Below are positions 1 to 8,321 of a stretch of DNA of 64,000 nt, one piece after another. Where the stretch lies: positions 1 to 64,000 of the forward strand of contig CATONV010000004.1 of the NCBI GenBank assembly GCA_951801655.1, given 5' to 3'. Positions within the stretch are counted from its first letter, which is position 1, and every line of letters starts with the position of its first letter. Below the pieces are notes generated by a model. The model made no database searches. It was not told the DNA's origin and was given only the letters and a program-made list of their open reading frames with translations. The position numbers and the translations under genes are program-made. The DNA is from an uncultured Oscillospiraceae bacterium (GTDB lineage: Bacteria; Bacillota; Clostridia; Oscillospirales; Oscillospiraceae).

Positions 1-340
1 AGGGGAACAGGGGGCGCATGGGCCGGTCGATCAGGCGGCTGGCCAGCACGGCGGGCAGGGAGGGCCGGCCCTCGCGGCGCATGAAGCTGCCGGGAATGCG
101 GCCCACGGCGTAGAGCTTCTCTTCAAATTCCACACTCAGGGGGAAGAAGTCAATGCCGTCCCGGGGGCGGGGGGAGACGGTGACGGCCACCATCACGGTG
201 GTCTCGCCGTACTTCACCAGTGCGCTGGCGCTGGCCAGTTCGGCCACCTTCCCCACTTCAATGGTAAGGGGACGACCGCACAGGTCCATGGTCCAGCTCT
301 TAAATTTCGGGAACTGTTTGTGCTTGATGATAGTTGACAT
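1..340 (-). CDS. pnp: Polyribonucleotide nucleotidyltransferase (PNPase), N-terminal part; gene runs off the left edge of the window
   Basis: Reverse strand reads [30 protein letters not shown]...[41 protein letters not shown], the PNPase N-terminal signature; AAAAGGAG ribosome-binding site upstream; next to rpsO. Confidence 0.95.
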   Translation of the reverse strand, partial: MSTIIKHKQFPKFKSWTMDLCGRPLTIEVGKVAELASASALVKYGETTVMVAVTVSPRPRDGIDFFPLSVEFEEKLYAVGRIPGSFMRREGRPSLPAVLASRLIDRPMRPLFP

Positions 341-385
341 GTCGATTCTCCTTTTCATTGGTATCCCCGGAGATTTGTCTGCCCC

Positions 386-573
386 TTAGCACTTGAATAC
401 GGGAACGATACGCCCATGTTGTCACGCCTCGCCTGTTCGCGACGCTCCCCTTCCCTTCGACTCGGAACACAAACAGCCGGGCCTTTGGCTCTGCTTGGTT
501 TGTATCCCTCTCTCCGGTCCAGGGTCGCTGCTCACCACGGCTCGGACGCTTCGCTGCCATATTCAACTGCTAA
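386..573 (-). repeat. 188-bp structured element with imperfect terminal inverted repeats, in the rpsO-pnp intergenic region (MITE-like element or structured leader RNA)
   Basis: TTAGCACTTGAATACGG (386-402) is the imperfect reverse complement of CCATATTCAACTGCTAA (557-573), with 2 mismatches; inner arms also pair (GATACAAAC / GTTTGTGTT on the minus strand). Confidence 0.45.
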
Positions 574-609
574 AAGACCAGCAAAAACACCGGGGGTATA
601 TGCGAACAT

Positions 610-637
610 AGGGCGGTGCGCAAAGACGCGCCGCCCT
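610..637 (-). terminator. GC-rich hairpin downstream of rpsO
   Basis: AGGGCGGTGCG CAAAGA CGCGCCGCCCT, 11-bp stem with one wobble; little U-tract. Confidence 0.5.
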
Positions 638-650
638 ATGAAACACAATT

Positions 651-917
651 TTACTTACGGATGCCCAGCTTGGCGATAATAGCGCGGTAACGCTCGATGT
701 CCTTGGCCATCAGGTAGTCCAGCAGCTTGCGGCGCTTACCGATCATCTTATACAGGCCGCGGCGGCTGTGATTGTCGTGGATGTGAACCTTCAGGTGCTC
801 GGTGAGCTCGTTGATGCGGGCGGTGAGAATTGCGATCTGCACCTCGGGGGAACCGGTGTCGGTCTCATGGGTGCGGTTGGCCTCAATAACAGCCGTCTTT
901 TCGTCCTTGCGGATCAT
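651..917 (-). CDS. rpsO: 30S ribosomal protein S15
   Basis: [69 protein letters not shown]; start placed at MIRKDEK rather than the ORF-track MEFP. Confidence 0.97.
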   Translation of the reverse strand: MIRKDEKTAVIEANRTHETDTGSPEVQIAILTARINELTEHLKVHIHDNHSRRGLYKMIGKRRKLLDYLMAKDIERYRAIIAKLGIRK

Positions 918-956
918 GGGAAATTCCACCTTTCAAAATGTTCTGTCCAAAGGCCG

Positions 957-1008
957 GGTAACGGGCGGGTGTGTCCCCGCGCACCTGCGCGGGCCATGTC
1001 CCGTAACC
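957..1008 (-). promoter_or_regulatory. Strong stem-loop in the rpsO 5' leader (candidate autoregulatory structure)
   Basis: GGTAACGGG / CCCGTAACC outer stem and CCCGCGCA-CC-TGCGCGGG inner stem, about 40 nt upstream of the rpsO start. Confidence 0.4.
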
Positions 1009-1242
1009 AAGCGGCGGACGGCGCATATTGCATGCCCGGATAATATATCATAGTTTTTTCCTGATGTAAAGGGAAAAATCCGGGTTTAGGAAAATTTTTT
1101 GCCGAAGTACAGTCCTTCGCCCTAATTCTTTCCCGCCCGGTCCAGTCATCTAGGTATAAAAATCCCTAATGCGGTCTCTTTCTGTGTATATACTTGGAAA
1201 AGCAGAACATCTGCGAAACGGAAAACGAGGGGCTTTCAGTCT

Positions 1243-2202
1243 ATGCAGGAAATTGGTATTATGGAGGTTGGCGGCTTTCGGGTTGGCCACTCTCAGGATA
1301 TGGAGGGGGCCACCGGATGCACGGTGATTCTCTGTGACCGCATGAGTCCCGCCGGTCTGGACGTGCGGGGCGGCGGACCCGCCTCCCGGGAATCACAAAT
1401 TCTGAATCCCGTCGCCGCCGCCGAGGGGATTAACGCAGTTCTCCTCTCGGGGGGCAGCGCCTTCGGTCTGGATGCAGCCGGCGGCGTTCAGCGGTATCTG
1501 GAGGAGAGAGGAATCGGCTTTGACGTGGGAATTACCAAAGTCCCACTGGTCAGCCAGTCCTGCCTATTCGACCTGGGCGTCGGGGACAAAAATCTGCGCC
1601 CTGACGCGGCGATGGCCTACGCGGCCTGCGAAAACGCCGCCTATGACCCGCCGGCCCAGGGCAATGTGGGGGCCGGTACCGGCTGTTCCATCGGCAAATA
1701 CCGGGGCATGGGCCGGGCCATGAAATCTGGCTTTGGTACCTTCGCCCTCCAGGCCGGAGGGCTGAAGGTGGGCGCGCTGGTGGCTGTCAACGCCCTGGGC
1801 GATATATACGGCCCGGACGGGAAGCAAATCGCCGGGCTTCTCAACGAAGAGGGCACCGGCCTGTCCTCCACGCTGGAGGAGATGTTCCGGGACACCTCTC
1901 CGGCGGAGAATCTCTTTGCCGGCAATACCACCCTTGGCGTGATCGTCACCAACGCCAGACTGGACAAGACCCGCCTTGCCAAGGTGGCGGGCATGACTCA
2001 TAACGGCTATGCCCGGGCCATCCGGCCCGTCCACACCACCGCCGACGGAGACAGCGTCTACGCTTTGTCTCTGGGCAATTTCCCCGGCGACGTCAATGTA
2101 ACGGGGGCTATGGCCTCTCTGGCCATGGAGAAGGCGATTGTCAGGGCGGTGCAGTCTGCGGTCTCCGCCTTCGGGCTGCCCGGGTGGAACGAGACGAACT
2201 GA
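1243..2202 (+). CDS. P1 (S58/DmpA-like) family peptidase
   Basis: 319 aa; GFRVGHSQDMEGATGCTVILCD...VRGGGPASRESQILNP...LSGGSAFGLDAAGGV...GNVGAGTGCSIGK motifs typical of this family. Confidence 0.85.
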   Translation: MQEIGIMEVGGFRVGHSQDMEGATGCTVILCDRMSPAGLDVRGGGPASRESQILNPVAAAEGINAVLLSGGSAFGLDAAGGVQRYLEERGIGFDVGITKVPLVSQSCLFDLGVGDKNLRPDAAMAYAACENAAYDPPAQGNVGAGTGCSIGKYRGMGRAMKSGFGTFALQAGGLKVGALVAVNALGDIYGPDGKQIAGLLNEEGTGLSSTLEEMFRDTSPAENLFAGNTTLGVIVTNARLDKTRLAKVAGMTHNGYARAIRPVHTTADGDSVYALSLGNFPGDVNVTGAMASLAMEKAIVRAVQSAVSAFGLPGWNETN

Positions 2203-2208
2203 CCGCTG

Positions 2209-2913
2209 TCAGTCCTCCTCCCGCCGCCCCCGGTCGGTCGGCCCCACGATGGGCTTAAACTCTGGCTCCGGGTCCATGGGCTCCTTTGTCCCCACACATC
2301 GGTTGATGGGAGTCCCCATCAGATGAAATTTTTCCTCATAGTCTGTCATAATCCCGCAGATCCCCGCCCCGTGCAGGTCCCGTGTGACTTCAGACAGCGT
2401 GAAGCCCGCCTTCGGGAACTGGAACAGCGACCACTCAAACAGGTCGTGGTTGTCGCTCTTAAAATGTATCTGTCCGCCCTGGCGCACAATCCCCCGGTAG
2501 AGGATCAGGAACTGCTCATGGGTCAGCCGCCGCCGGGCGTGCTTCACCCCGGGCCAGGGATCACAGAAGTTGATGTACAGCAAATCAACCTCGTCGGGGG
2601 CAAAGTAGTCCCGCAACAAAGCTGCGTCCCCGTCAATAAAAAAGATATTGGTCAGCCCCTTGGCCTGGCACCTCTCCATGGCGACGATCATGGCGTCGGG
2701 CACTCTCTCCAGGGCAATGTACAGCACATCGGGATTTTTCTCCGCCGTCTCGGCGGAGAAGCGCCCCTTGCCGCAGCCGATCTCCAGCCGCAGCTCCCGG
2801 GCCTCGGGGCGCAGCTCCCGCCAGCGGCCCCGCATTGCCCGTGGATCAGAAATCAGCATCGCCGCACAACGCTCCATCCGTATCGGTAAATTTGGTTTTT
2901 TTCGCATTCTCAC
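2209..2913 (-). CDS. trmB: tRNA (guanine-N7-)-methyltransferase
   Basis: LEIGCGKGRFSAETAEKNPDVLYIALERVPDAMIVAME...LYINFCDPWPGVKHARRRLTHEQFL. Confidence 0.93.
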   Translation of the reverse strand: MRMRKKPNLPIRMERCAAMLISDPRAMRGRWRELRPEARELRLEIGCGKGRFSAETAEKNPDVLYIALERVPDAMIVAMERCQAKGLTNIFFIDGDAALLRDYFAPDEVDLLYINFCDPWPGVKHARRRLTHEQFLILYRGIVRQGGQIHFKSDNHDLFEWSLFQFPKAGFTLSEVTRDLHGAGICGIMTDYEEKFHLMGTPINRCVGTKEPMDPEPEFKPIVGPTDRGRREED

Positions 2914-3041
2914 AGGTTGGTCACCTCTCTGGTTTGATTCAAAAAATATCTTAACATATTCCGCGGAATACTTGCAATCATTTTTGAAATATATTATACT
3001 GTAAAGGCCGTCCGATTTGAATGCACCAGAAAATGGAATAA

Positions 3042-3117
3042 CGGGGTGTTGCGCAGTTGGTAGCGCGCCTGCTTTGGGAGCAGGAGGCCCGGGGTTCGAG
3101 TCCCCGCACTCCGACCA
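3042..3117 (+). tRNA. tRNA-Pro (anticodon TGG), CCA encoded
   Basis: CGGGGTG acceptor pairs with CACTCCG; anticodon arm CTGCTTTGGGAGCAG; T-arm CGGGGTTCGAGTCCCCG; ends ACCA. Confidence 0.93.
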
Positions 3118-3118
3118 C

Positions 3119-3154
3119 GTCGGAGCAAAGTCCGCTTTGCTCCGACATTTTTTG
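3119..3154 (+). terminator. Rho-independent terminator after tRNA-Pro
   Basis: GTCGGAGCAAAG-TCCG-CTTTGCTCCGAC followed by ATTTTTTG. Confidence 0.9.
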
Positions 3155-3239
3155 TAAAAAATTCCATCTACTCCTCTCCATACACAACATCAACGGGCAT
3201 AGACAGATTTCTCTGTCCATGCCCGTTCAGTATGCCGTT

Positions 3240-3377
3240 TCAGTGGCAGCTGCGGCAGTTTCCGCAGTCACCATTGCAGCCGTCGCCCTTACGGGACCTC
3301 CGCAATGCGCGGACAGCCAGTATTACCGCAGCGGCCAGCACGGCAATCACAATGACATCTCCCAATACAGGGGCCAT
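3240..3377 (-). CDS. FeoB-associated Cys-rich membrane protein (45 aa), absent from the supplied ORF track
   Basis: Translated by hand: MAPVLGDVIVIAVLAAAVILAVRALRRSRKGDGCNGDCGNCRSCH*; one TM helix plus Cys-rich tail, directly downstream of feoB. Confidence 0.85.
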   Translation of the reverse strand: MAPVLGDVIVIAVLAAAVILAVRALRRSRKGDGCNGDCGNCRSCH

Positions 3378-3402
3378 AATCAGTCTCTCCTTTCCAATTG
3401 GG

Positions 3403-5649
3403 TTACCTTGCAGCGGCGGCAGCCACGGAAGTCAGCCGGCGGGACTGCCCCTCCCCCTGATAACCCTTGCGCAGCAGCAGGAAGAGAATGCCAGCCAGCA
3501 GAATTATCGCTGCGGCGGTGCCGATTCCAAGGGTCGCCTCACCGGTGAACAGGCCGCCAAGCTGGAATACGATCAAGGCCACCACATAGGCGAAGCCGCA
3601 CATATAGCCAATGGCAAAGGCGGTCCATTTGGCATTATTCATCTCCCGCTTGATGGCGCCCATGGCGGCGAAGCAGGGGGCGCACAGCAGGTTGAAGATC
3701 ATGAAGCTGTAGGCGGTGATGGCGCCGAAGTCCGCCCCCACCAGGGCCCAGATCTCCTCGCCGTTCTCACTGACCTCACCGGCGAAGTGGTAGAGCGTGG
3801 CCATGGTGCCCACAACATTCTCCTTAGCGATCAGGCCGGTGAAGGAGGCCACGGTGGCCTTCCAGGCCATATCGCCCGTCCAGCCCAGGGGATAGAAAAT
3901 CCAAGCGATGGCATTGCCGATAGCGGCCAGCAGGGAGGAATTGTTGTCCTCCACCGGGCCAAACACGCCGTCAGTAAAGCCGTAGCCCTGGAGGAACCAC
4001 AGCACGATGGTGGACAGCAGGATCACCGTCCCGGCCCGCTTGATAAAACTCCAGCCCCGTTCCCAAGTGGCCCGCAGGACATTAGAAGCGGAGGGAGCGT
4101 GGTAGGCGGGCAGCTCCATAACGAAGGGGGCAGGTTCCCCGGCAAAGGCTTTGAACTTTTTCAGCATGATGCCGGAGATCACCACAGCGGCAATACCGAT
4201 GAAGAAGGCGGAGACCGCCACCAGAGCGGACCCGCCGAACACCGCGCCCGCAAACAGTCCGATGATGGGCATTTTGGCCCCGCAGGGGATGAAGCCGGTG
4301 GTCATGATGGTCATTTTCCGGTCCCGGTCCTGCTCGATGGTCCGGGAGGCCATGATGCCGGGGACGCCGCAGCCGGTGGCCACCAGCATGGGGATGAAGC
4401 TCTTGCCGGACAGCCCGAAGCGGCGGAAGACGCGGTCCATGATGAAGGCCACCCGGGCCATGTAACCCACGTCCTCCAGTATGGCCAGCAGCAAAAACAG
4501 CACCAGCATCTGAGGCACAAAGCCCAGCACCGCGCCCACACCGGCCACAATGCCGTCCTGAATCAGGCCGTACAGCCAGCCGCTGACGCCCAGGGAGGTG
4601 AGGATACTGTCAAAGAAGCCGGGAACCATTTCGCCGAACAGGGTGTCGTTGGCCCAGTCGGTACCCCAGGTGCCGATGGCGATACCCCATGGTTCGGGTT
4701 CCGCCGCAAAGGCAGAGCCATCAAACAGCGCCGCCGGGGAGGCGCCCATGGCGATGGAGTAGATTAGGAACATGACCAGCGCAAAGATGGGCAGGGCCAG
4801 GATTCGGTTGGTGACGATCTGGTCAATCTTATCAGAGACGGAAAGGCTTCCCTTAGCAGCCTTCTTCCGCACCGCCTTGGACACCACGCCGCTGATGTAA
4901 GAGTACCGCTGGTTGGTGATGATGCTTTCGGCGTCATCGTCCAGTTCTGTTTCGCAGTCGGAAATATGCTGCTCCAGATGGGCTTTCAGGTCGGCGGAGA
5001 GTCTCAGTTCCTCCATGACCTTTTGATCCCGCTCAAAAATCTTAATGGAGTACCAGCGAAGATACCCGTCCGCCACTTTGCCTTGGATGGATTCCTCAAT
5101 GTGGGCCAGGGCGTGTTCCACGCTGCCCGTGAACACGTGGGGCGGCTCCCCGGTCTGTTTCCTTTGGGCCAGAGTCACAGCCTTTTCTGCGGCGGCCATG
5201 CCGCCCTCACCCTTAAGGGCGCTCATCTCCACCACCTCGCAGCCCAGGGTGGTCCCCAGCTTGGCCAGGTCGATGGTATCGCCGTTTTTCCGCACCAGGT
5301 CGATCATGTTCACCGCCACCACCACAGGCAGACCCAGCTCGATAAACTGAGTGGTAAGGTAGAGGTTTCTCTCAATATTGGTGCCGTCCACGATATTCAG
5401 GATGGCGTCCGGCTTTTCGTTCACCAGATAACTGCGGGCCACCACTTCCTCCAGGGTGTAGGGGGACATGGAATAGATGCCGGGCAGGTCCTGAATGACC
5501 ACCTCCTTATGGCCTTTCAGCTTGCCCTCTTTTTTCTCCACGGTAACACCGGGCCAGTTGCCCACATACTGGCTGGAGCCGGTGAGGGCGTTGAACAGGG
5601 TGGTTTTGCCGCAGTTGGGGTTGCCCGCCAGGGCAATTTTGATGTCCAT
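3403..5649 (-). CDS. feoB: Ferrous iron transport protein B
   Basis: MDIKIALAGNPNCGKTTLFNALTGSSQYVGNWPGVTVEKKEG...DLPGIYSMSPYTLEEVVAR; C-terminal gate domains (GYMARVAFIMDRVFRRFGLSGKSFIPMLVATGCGVPGIMASRT). Confidence 0.97.
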   Translation of the reverse strand: MDIKIALAGNPNCGKTTLFNALTGSSQYVGNWPGVTVEKKEGKLKGHKEVVIQDLPGIYSMSPYTLEEVVARSYLVNEKPDAILNIVDGTNIERNLYLTTQFIELGLPVVVAVNMIDLVRKNGDTIDLAKLGTTLGCEVVEMSALKGEGGMAAAEKAVTLAQRKQTGEPPHVFTGSVEHALAHIEESIQGKVADGYLRWYSIKIFERDQKVMEELRLSADLKAHLEQHISDCETELDDDAESIITNQRYSYISGVVSKAVRKKAAKGSLSVSDKIDQIVTNRILALPIFALVMFLIYSIAMGASPAALFDGSAFAAEPEPWGIAIGTWGTDWANDTLFGEMVPGFFDSILTSLGVSGWLYGLIQDGIVAGVGAVLGFVPQMLVLFLLLAILEDVGYMARVAFIMDRVFRRFGLSGKSFIPMLVATGCGVPGIMASRTIEQDRDRKMTIMTTGFIPCGAKMPIIGLFAGAVFGGSALVAVSAFFIGIAAVVISGIMLKKFKAFAGEPAPFVMELPAYHAPSASNVLRATWERGWSFIKRAGTVILLSTIVLWFLQGYGFTDGVFGPVEDNNSSLLAAIGNAIAWIFYPLGWTGDMAWKATVASFTGLIAKENVVGTMATLYHFAGEVSENGEEIWALVGADFGAITAYSFMIFNLLCAPCFAAMGAIKREMNNAKWTAFAIGYMCGFAYVVALIVFQLGGLFTGEATLGIGTAAAIILLAGILFLLLRKGYQGEGQSRRLTSVAAAAAR

Positions 5650-5669
5650 TTGATTCTCTCCTTTCAGGT

Positions 5670-5685
5670 GTTAGCTATAGCTAAC
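5670..5685. promoter_or_regulatory. Perfect 16-bp palindrome between feoB and feoA (candidate iron-regulator box)
   Basis: GTTAGCTATAGCTAAC is fully palindromic and shares its half-sites with boxes upstream of feoA. Confidence 0.6.
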
Positions 5686-5723
5686 TTATGGTGCAAATAA
5701 CAACGGCCTTCCGCCGCGTTCGT

Positions 5724-5945
5724 TTACTGGACTTCGATCATTTCCGCGTCGCCCTTACGGACAGACAGCTCATAGCCCCGGACATTCAGCTCCATGGGGT
5801 CCCCCAGGGGGGCCACCTTGCGTACGAAAATCTCCACGCCTTTGGTGATGCCCATATCCATGATCCGGCGCTTCACCGGACCTTCTCCGTGGAGTCTGGC
5901 CACAGTGGCAGACTCTCCTACCTTGACATCCTTTAATGTTCTCAT
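5724..5945 (-). CDS. feoA: FeoA-family protein
   Basis: 73 aa: MRTLKDVKVGESATVARLHGEGPVKRRIMDMGITKGVEIFVRKVAPLGDPMELNVRGYELSVRKGDAEMIEV. Confidence 0.92.
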   Translation of the reverse strand: MRTLKDVKVGESATVARLHGEGPVKRRIMDMGITKGVEIFVRKVAPLGDPMELNVRGYELSVRKGDAEMIEVQ

Positions 5946-5958
5946 GCTGCTCTCCTCC

Positions 5959-6168
5959 TTATATTAAAATACGGCTCGCCATTGTCCTGTCCAGCGCGAT
6001 TCGACTGTCCTTCACCTGTACGATCAGGTTTCCCGCAATTTCGCTGATTACAGTTACCTCGCTGTCCACCACAAAGCCCAGCTCCGCCAGATGCTGCCGC
6101 ACCTCGTCCTTGCCTGAGATTTTGCGGACGGTCGCCGTTTCGCCCGCCTTTGCCATTGTCAGCGGCAT
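5959..6168 (-). CDS. feoA: FeoA-family protein (second copy)
   Basis: 69 aa: MPLTMAKAGETATVRKISGKDEVRQHLAELGFVVDSEVTVISEIAGNLIVQVKDSRIALDRTMASRILI. Confidence 0.9.
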   Translation of the reverse strand: MPLTMAKAGETATVRKISGKDEVRQHLAELGFVVDSEVTVISEIAGNLIVQVKDSRIALDRTMASRILI

Positions 6169-6194
6169 TCCGTTTTCGCCTCCCTTTTTATTCA

Positions 6195-6297
6195 GTTAGT
6201 CTTTTCCAACTGTTGTTCGGGTCAAGTTTACTATAACTAACCCTGCATGTCAAGCCCCTTGGAGAAAGATTTTCCCTTTTAGTTAGAATATACTAAC
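6195..6297. promoter_or_regulatory. Cluster of GTTAG-N6-CTAAC-like boxes upstream of the feo operon
   Basis: GTTAGTCTTTTCCAAC (6195-6210, weak), GTTTACTATAACTAAC (6226-6241), GTTAGAATATACTAAC (6282-6297), each 16 bp with the same half-sites as 5670-5685. Confidence 0.6.
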
Positions 6298-6473
6298 CCT
6301 CATAGAAACAGACGCTCCCGACGCAAAATCTTATCCAAATCCCTAAGTCTGCCCCGGCCATCTCAGCGGTCCGGAGTCGAGAGGCACAGGACCGCCGCCG
6401 ATTTTACACAGATTTTACATAACCCTGATAACAAATTTTACATCCACTGGTTACAATAAGAATGCATTAAACT

Positions 6474-8240
6474 ATGTGGAAGGATTTTGATTCCATGGAT
6501 ATTTTTGACGTACTCTCCCTGATCGGCGGACTGAGTCTGTTTCTGTTCGGCATGAGTCTTATGGGACAAGCCCTTGAACGGCGGGCGGGGGGACAACTTC
6601 GCGCCCTGCTGGAGAAGCTGACCACCGGCAAGCTGGCCGGACTTTTGACGGGTCTGGGAGTTACTGCGGTAATCCAAAGCTCCTCCGCAACAACGGTGAT
6701 GGTGGTAGGTTTTGTCAATTCCGGCCTCATGACCTTGAAACAGGCCATCAACATCATCATGGGCGCCAACATCGGCACCACCGTTACAGCCTGGATTTTG
6801 AGTCTTGCGGGCATCGAAAGTGAAAACCTGTTTATCAGACTTCTAAAGCCCTCCTCCTTTACGCCGGTGTTGTCTCTGATTGGCATCATCTACTATATGT
6901 TCTTCAAAAATGCAAAAAAGAAGGACACCGGCATGATCCTGCTGGGATTTGCCACCCTGATGTTCGGCATGGAGACGATGTCCGGCGCGGTATCCGGCCT
7001 GAGTGACATCCCGGCTTTTCAGCAGATGTTCATTCTGTTCAAAAATCCGGTGCTGGGCGTGCTGGCTGGGGCAATCCTCACCGCGGTAATCCAGTCCAGT
7101 TCCGCCTCCGTTGGCATCCTCCAGGCGCTGGCCGTCACCGGACAGGTCTCCTACGGCGCGGCCATCCCCATCATCATGGGCCAGAATATCGGTACCTGCG
7201 TAACCGCCATGATCTCCTCCGTAGGGGCCAATAAAAACGCCAAGCGGGCCGCGCTGGTTCACCTCTCCTTTAATATAATCGGCACGGTGGTCTGGCTGAT
7301 CGTGTTCTGCCTGCTGCGGGTCCTGTATTACCCTGCGTTTTTAAACGAGTCGGCCTCTCTGATGGGGATTGCCGTGGCGCACTCGATCTTCAACCTCCTG
7401 TGTACCATTTTGATGCTGCCGCTGTCCGGTTTTCTGGAGAGGCTTGTCACCGTCCTTGTGCCTGACGCCAAGCAGCCGGAGGCGTTTGAGGAGCTGGACG
7501 AGAGGCTGTTCGCCACGCCGTCCATCGCTCTGGACCGGTGCCATATGGTTGCCGCCGACATGGCCGAAAGCGCCGTAACCTCGCTGAACGAGGCGCTGAG
7601 CTGCCTGCAGGGGTTCTCCCCGGAGCTTGCGGCGTCCATCCGGGAGAAAGAAAACAAAACCGACCACTATGAGGACATTTTGGGCACTTACCTTGTCAAT
7701 CTCAGCACGCGGCAGATCAGCGAGGCAGATAGCCGGGAAGCGGCCAAGCTGCTGAAAATGATCGGCGACTTTGAGAGGATCGCGGATCACGCGGTCAACC
7801 TTCTGGAATCCGCGGAGGAATTGCAGGACAAGCGGCTGCGTCTCACCCAGGCCGCTTCCAAGGAGCTTGCCACAATTTCCGCAGCAGTCAGCGATATTTT
7901 GGAGTTGTCCCTCTCGGCCTTTCTCAAAAATGATCTGACTACCGCCGCTATGGTGGAGCCGCTGGAACAGGTGATAGACCAGCTGAAGGAGCAGCTGCGT
8001 ACCCGGCATATCCTCCGCCTGCAGAAGGGGGACTGCACCATTGACGCCGGCTTTGCCTGGCTTGATCTGCTGACCAATCTGGAGCGCACGGCGGACCACT
8101 GCTCCAATATTGCAGGGTGTGTGATAGACGCCGCCCACGACACTATGAATCTGCACCAGTCGCTGCGCGAGGTCCGCAGTGACAGCGAGGAATTTTGGGC
8201 GTATTACAAGGAATATACCCACAAGTACTCTCTCACCTGA
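6474..8240 (+). CDS. Na/Pi cotransporter family protein with C-terminal PhoU-like domain (start may be 6495)
   Basis: LSLIGGLSLFLFGMSLMGQALERRAGGQLRALLEKLTTGKLAGLLTGLGVTAVIQSSSATTVMVVGFVNSGLM, repeated QSSSA motif; C-terminal helical PhoU-type region. Confidence 0.92.
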   Translation: MWKDFDSMDIFDVLSLIGGLSLFLFGMSLMGQALERRAGGQLRALLEKLTTGKLAGLLTGLGVTAVIQSSSATTVMVVGFVNSGLMTLKQAINIIMGANIGTTVTAWILSLAGIESENLFIRLLKPSSFTPVLSLIGIIYYMFFKNAKKKDTGMILLGFATLMFGMETMSGAVSGLSDIPAFQQMFILFKNPVLGVLAGAILTAVIQSSSASVGILQALAVTGQVSYGAAIPIIMGQNIGTCVTAMISSVGANKNAKRAALVHLSFNIIGTVVWLIVFCLLRVLYYPAFLNESASLMGIAVAHSIFNLLCTILMLPLSGFLERLVTVLVPDAKQPEAFEELDERLFATPSIALDRCHMVAADMAESAVTSLNEALSCLQGFSPELAASIREKENKTDHYEDILGTYLVNLSTRQISEADSREAAKLLKMIGDFERIADHAVNLLESAEELQDKRLRLTQAASKELATISAAVSDILELSLSAFLKNDLTTAAMVEPLEQVIDQLKEQLRTRHILRLQKGDCTIDAGFAWLDLLTNLERTADHCSNIAGCVIDAAHDTMNLHQSLREVRSDSEEFWAYYKEYTHKYSLT

Positions 8241-8321
8241 ACTAATACGATGCTTTAAAAGCCGATCTCCTCTGCCGCCGTCCCCTTTGGCGTAAGCACT
8301 CCGGAGAGACGAGGTAACAAT

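Noticed and set aside
300-679. Short ORFs (72-88 aa) in the rpsO-pnp gap
   Set aside because: No ribosome-binding site or family resemblance; they arise from the structured 188-bp element.
3232-4767. 511-aa + strand ORF opposite feoB
   Set aside because: Low-complexity Gly/His/Gln-rich translation lying fully antisense to clear feoB; a shadow frame caused by GC-rich codon bias.
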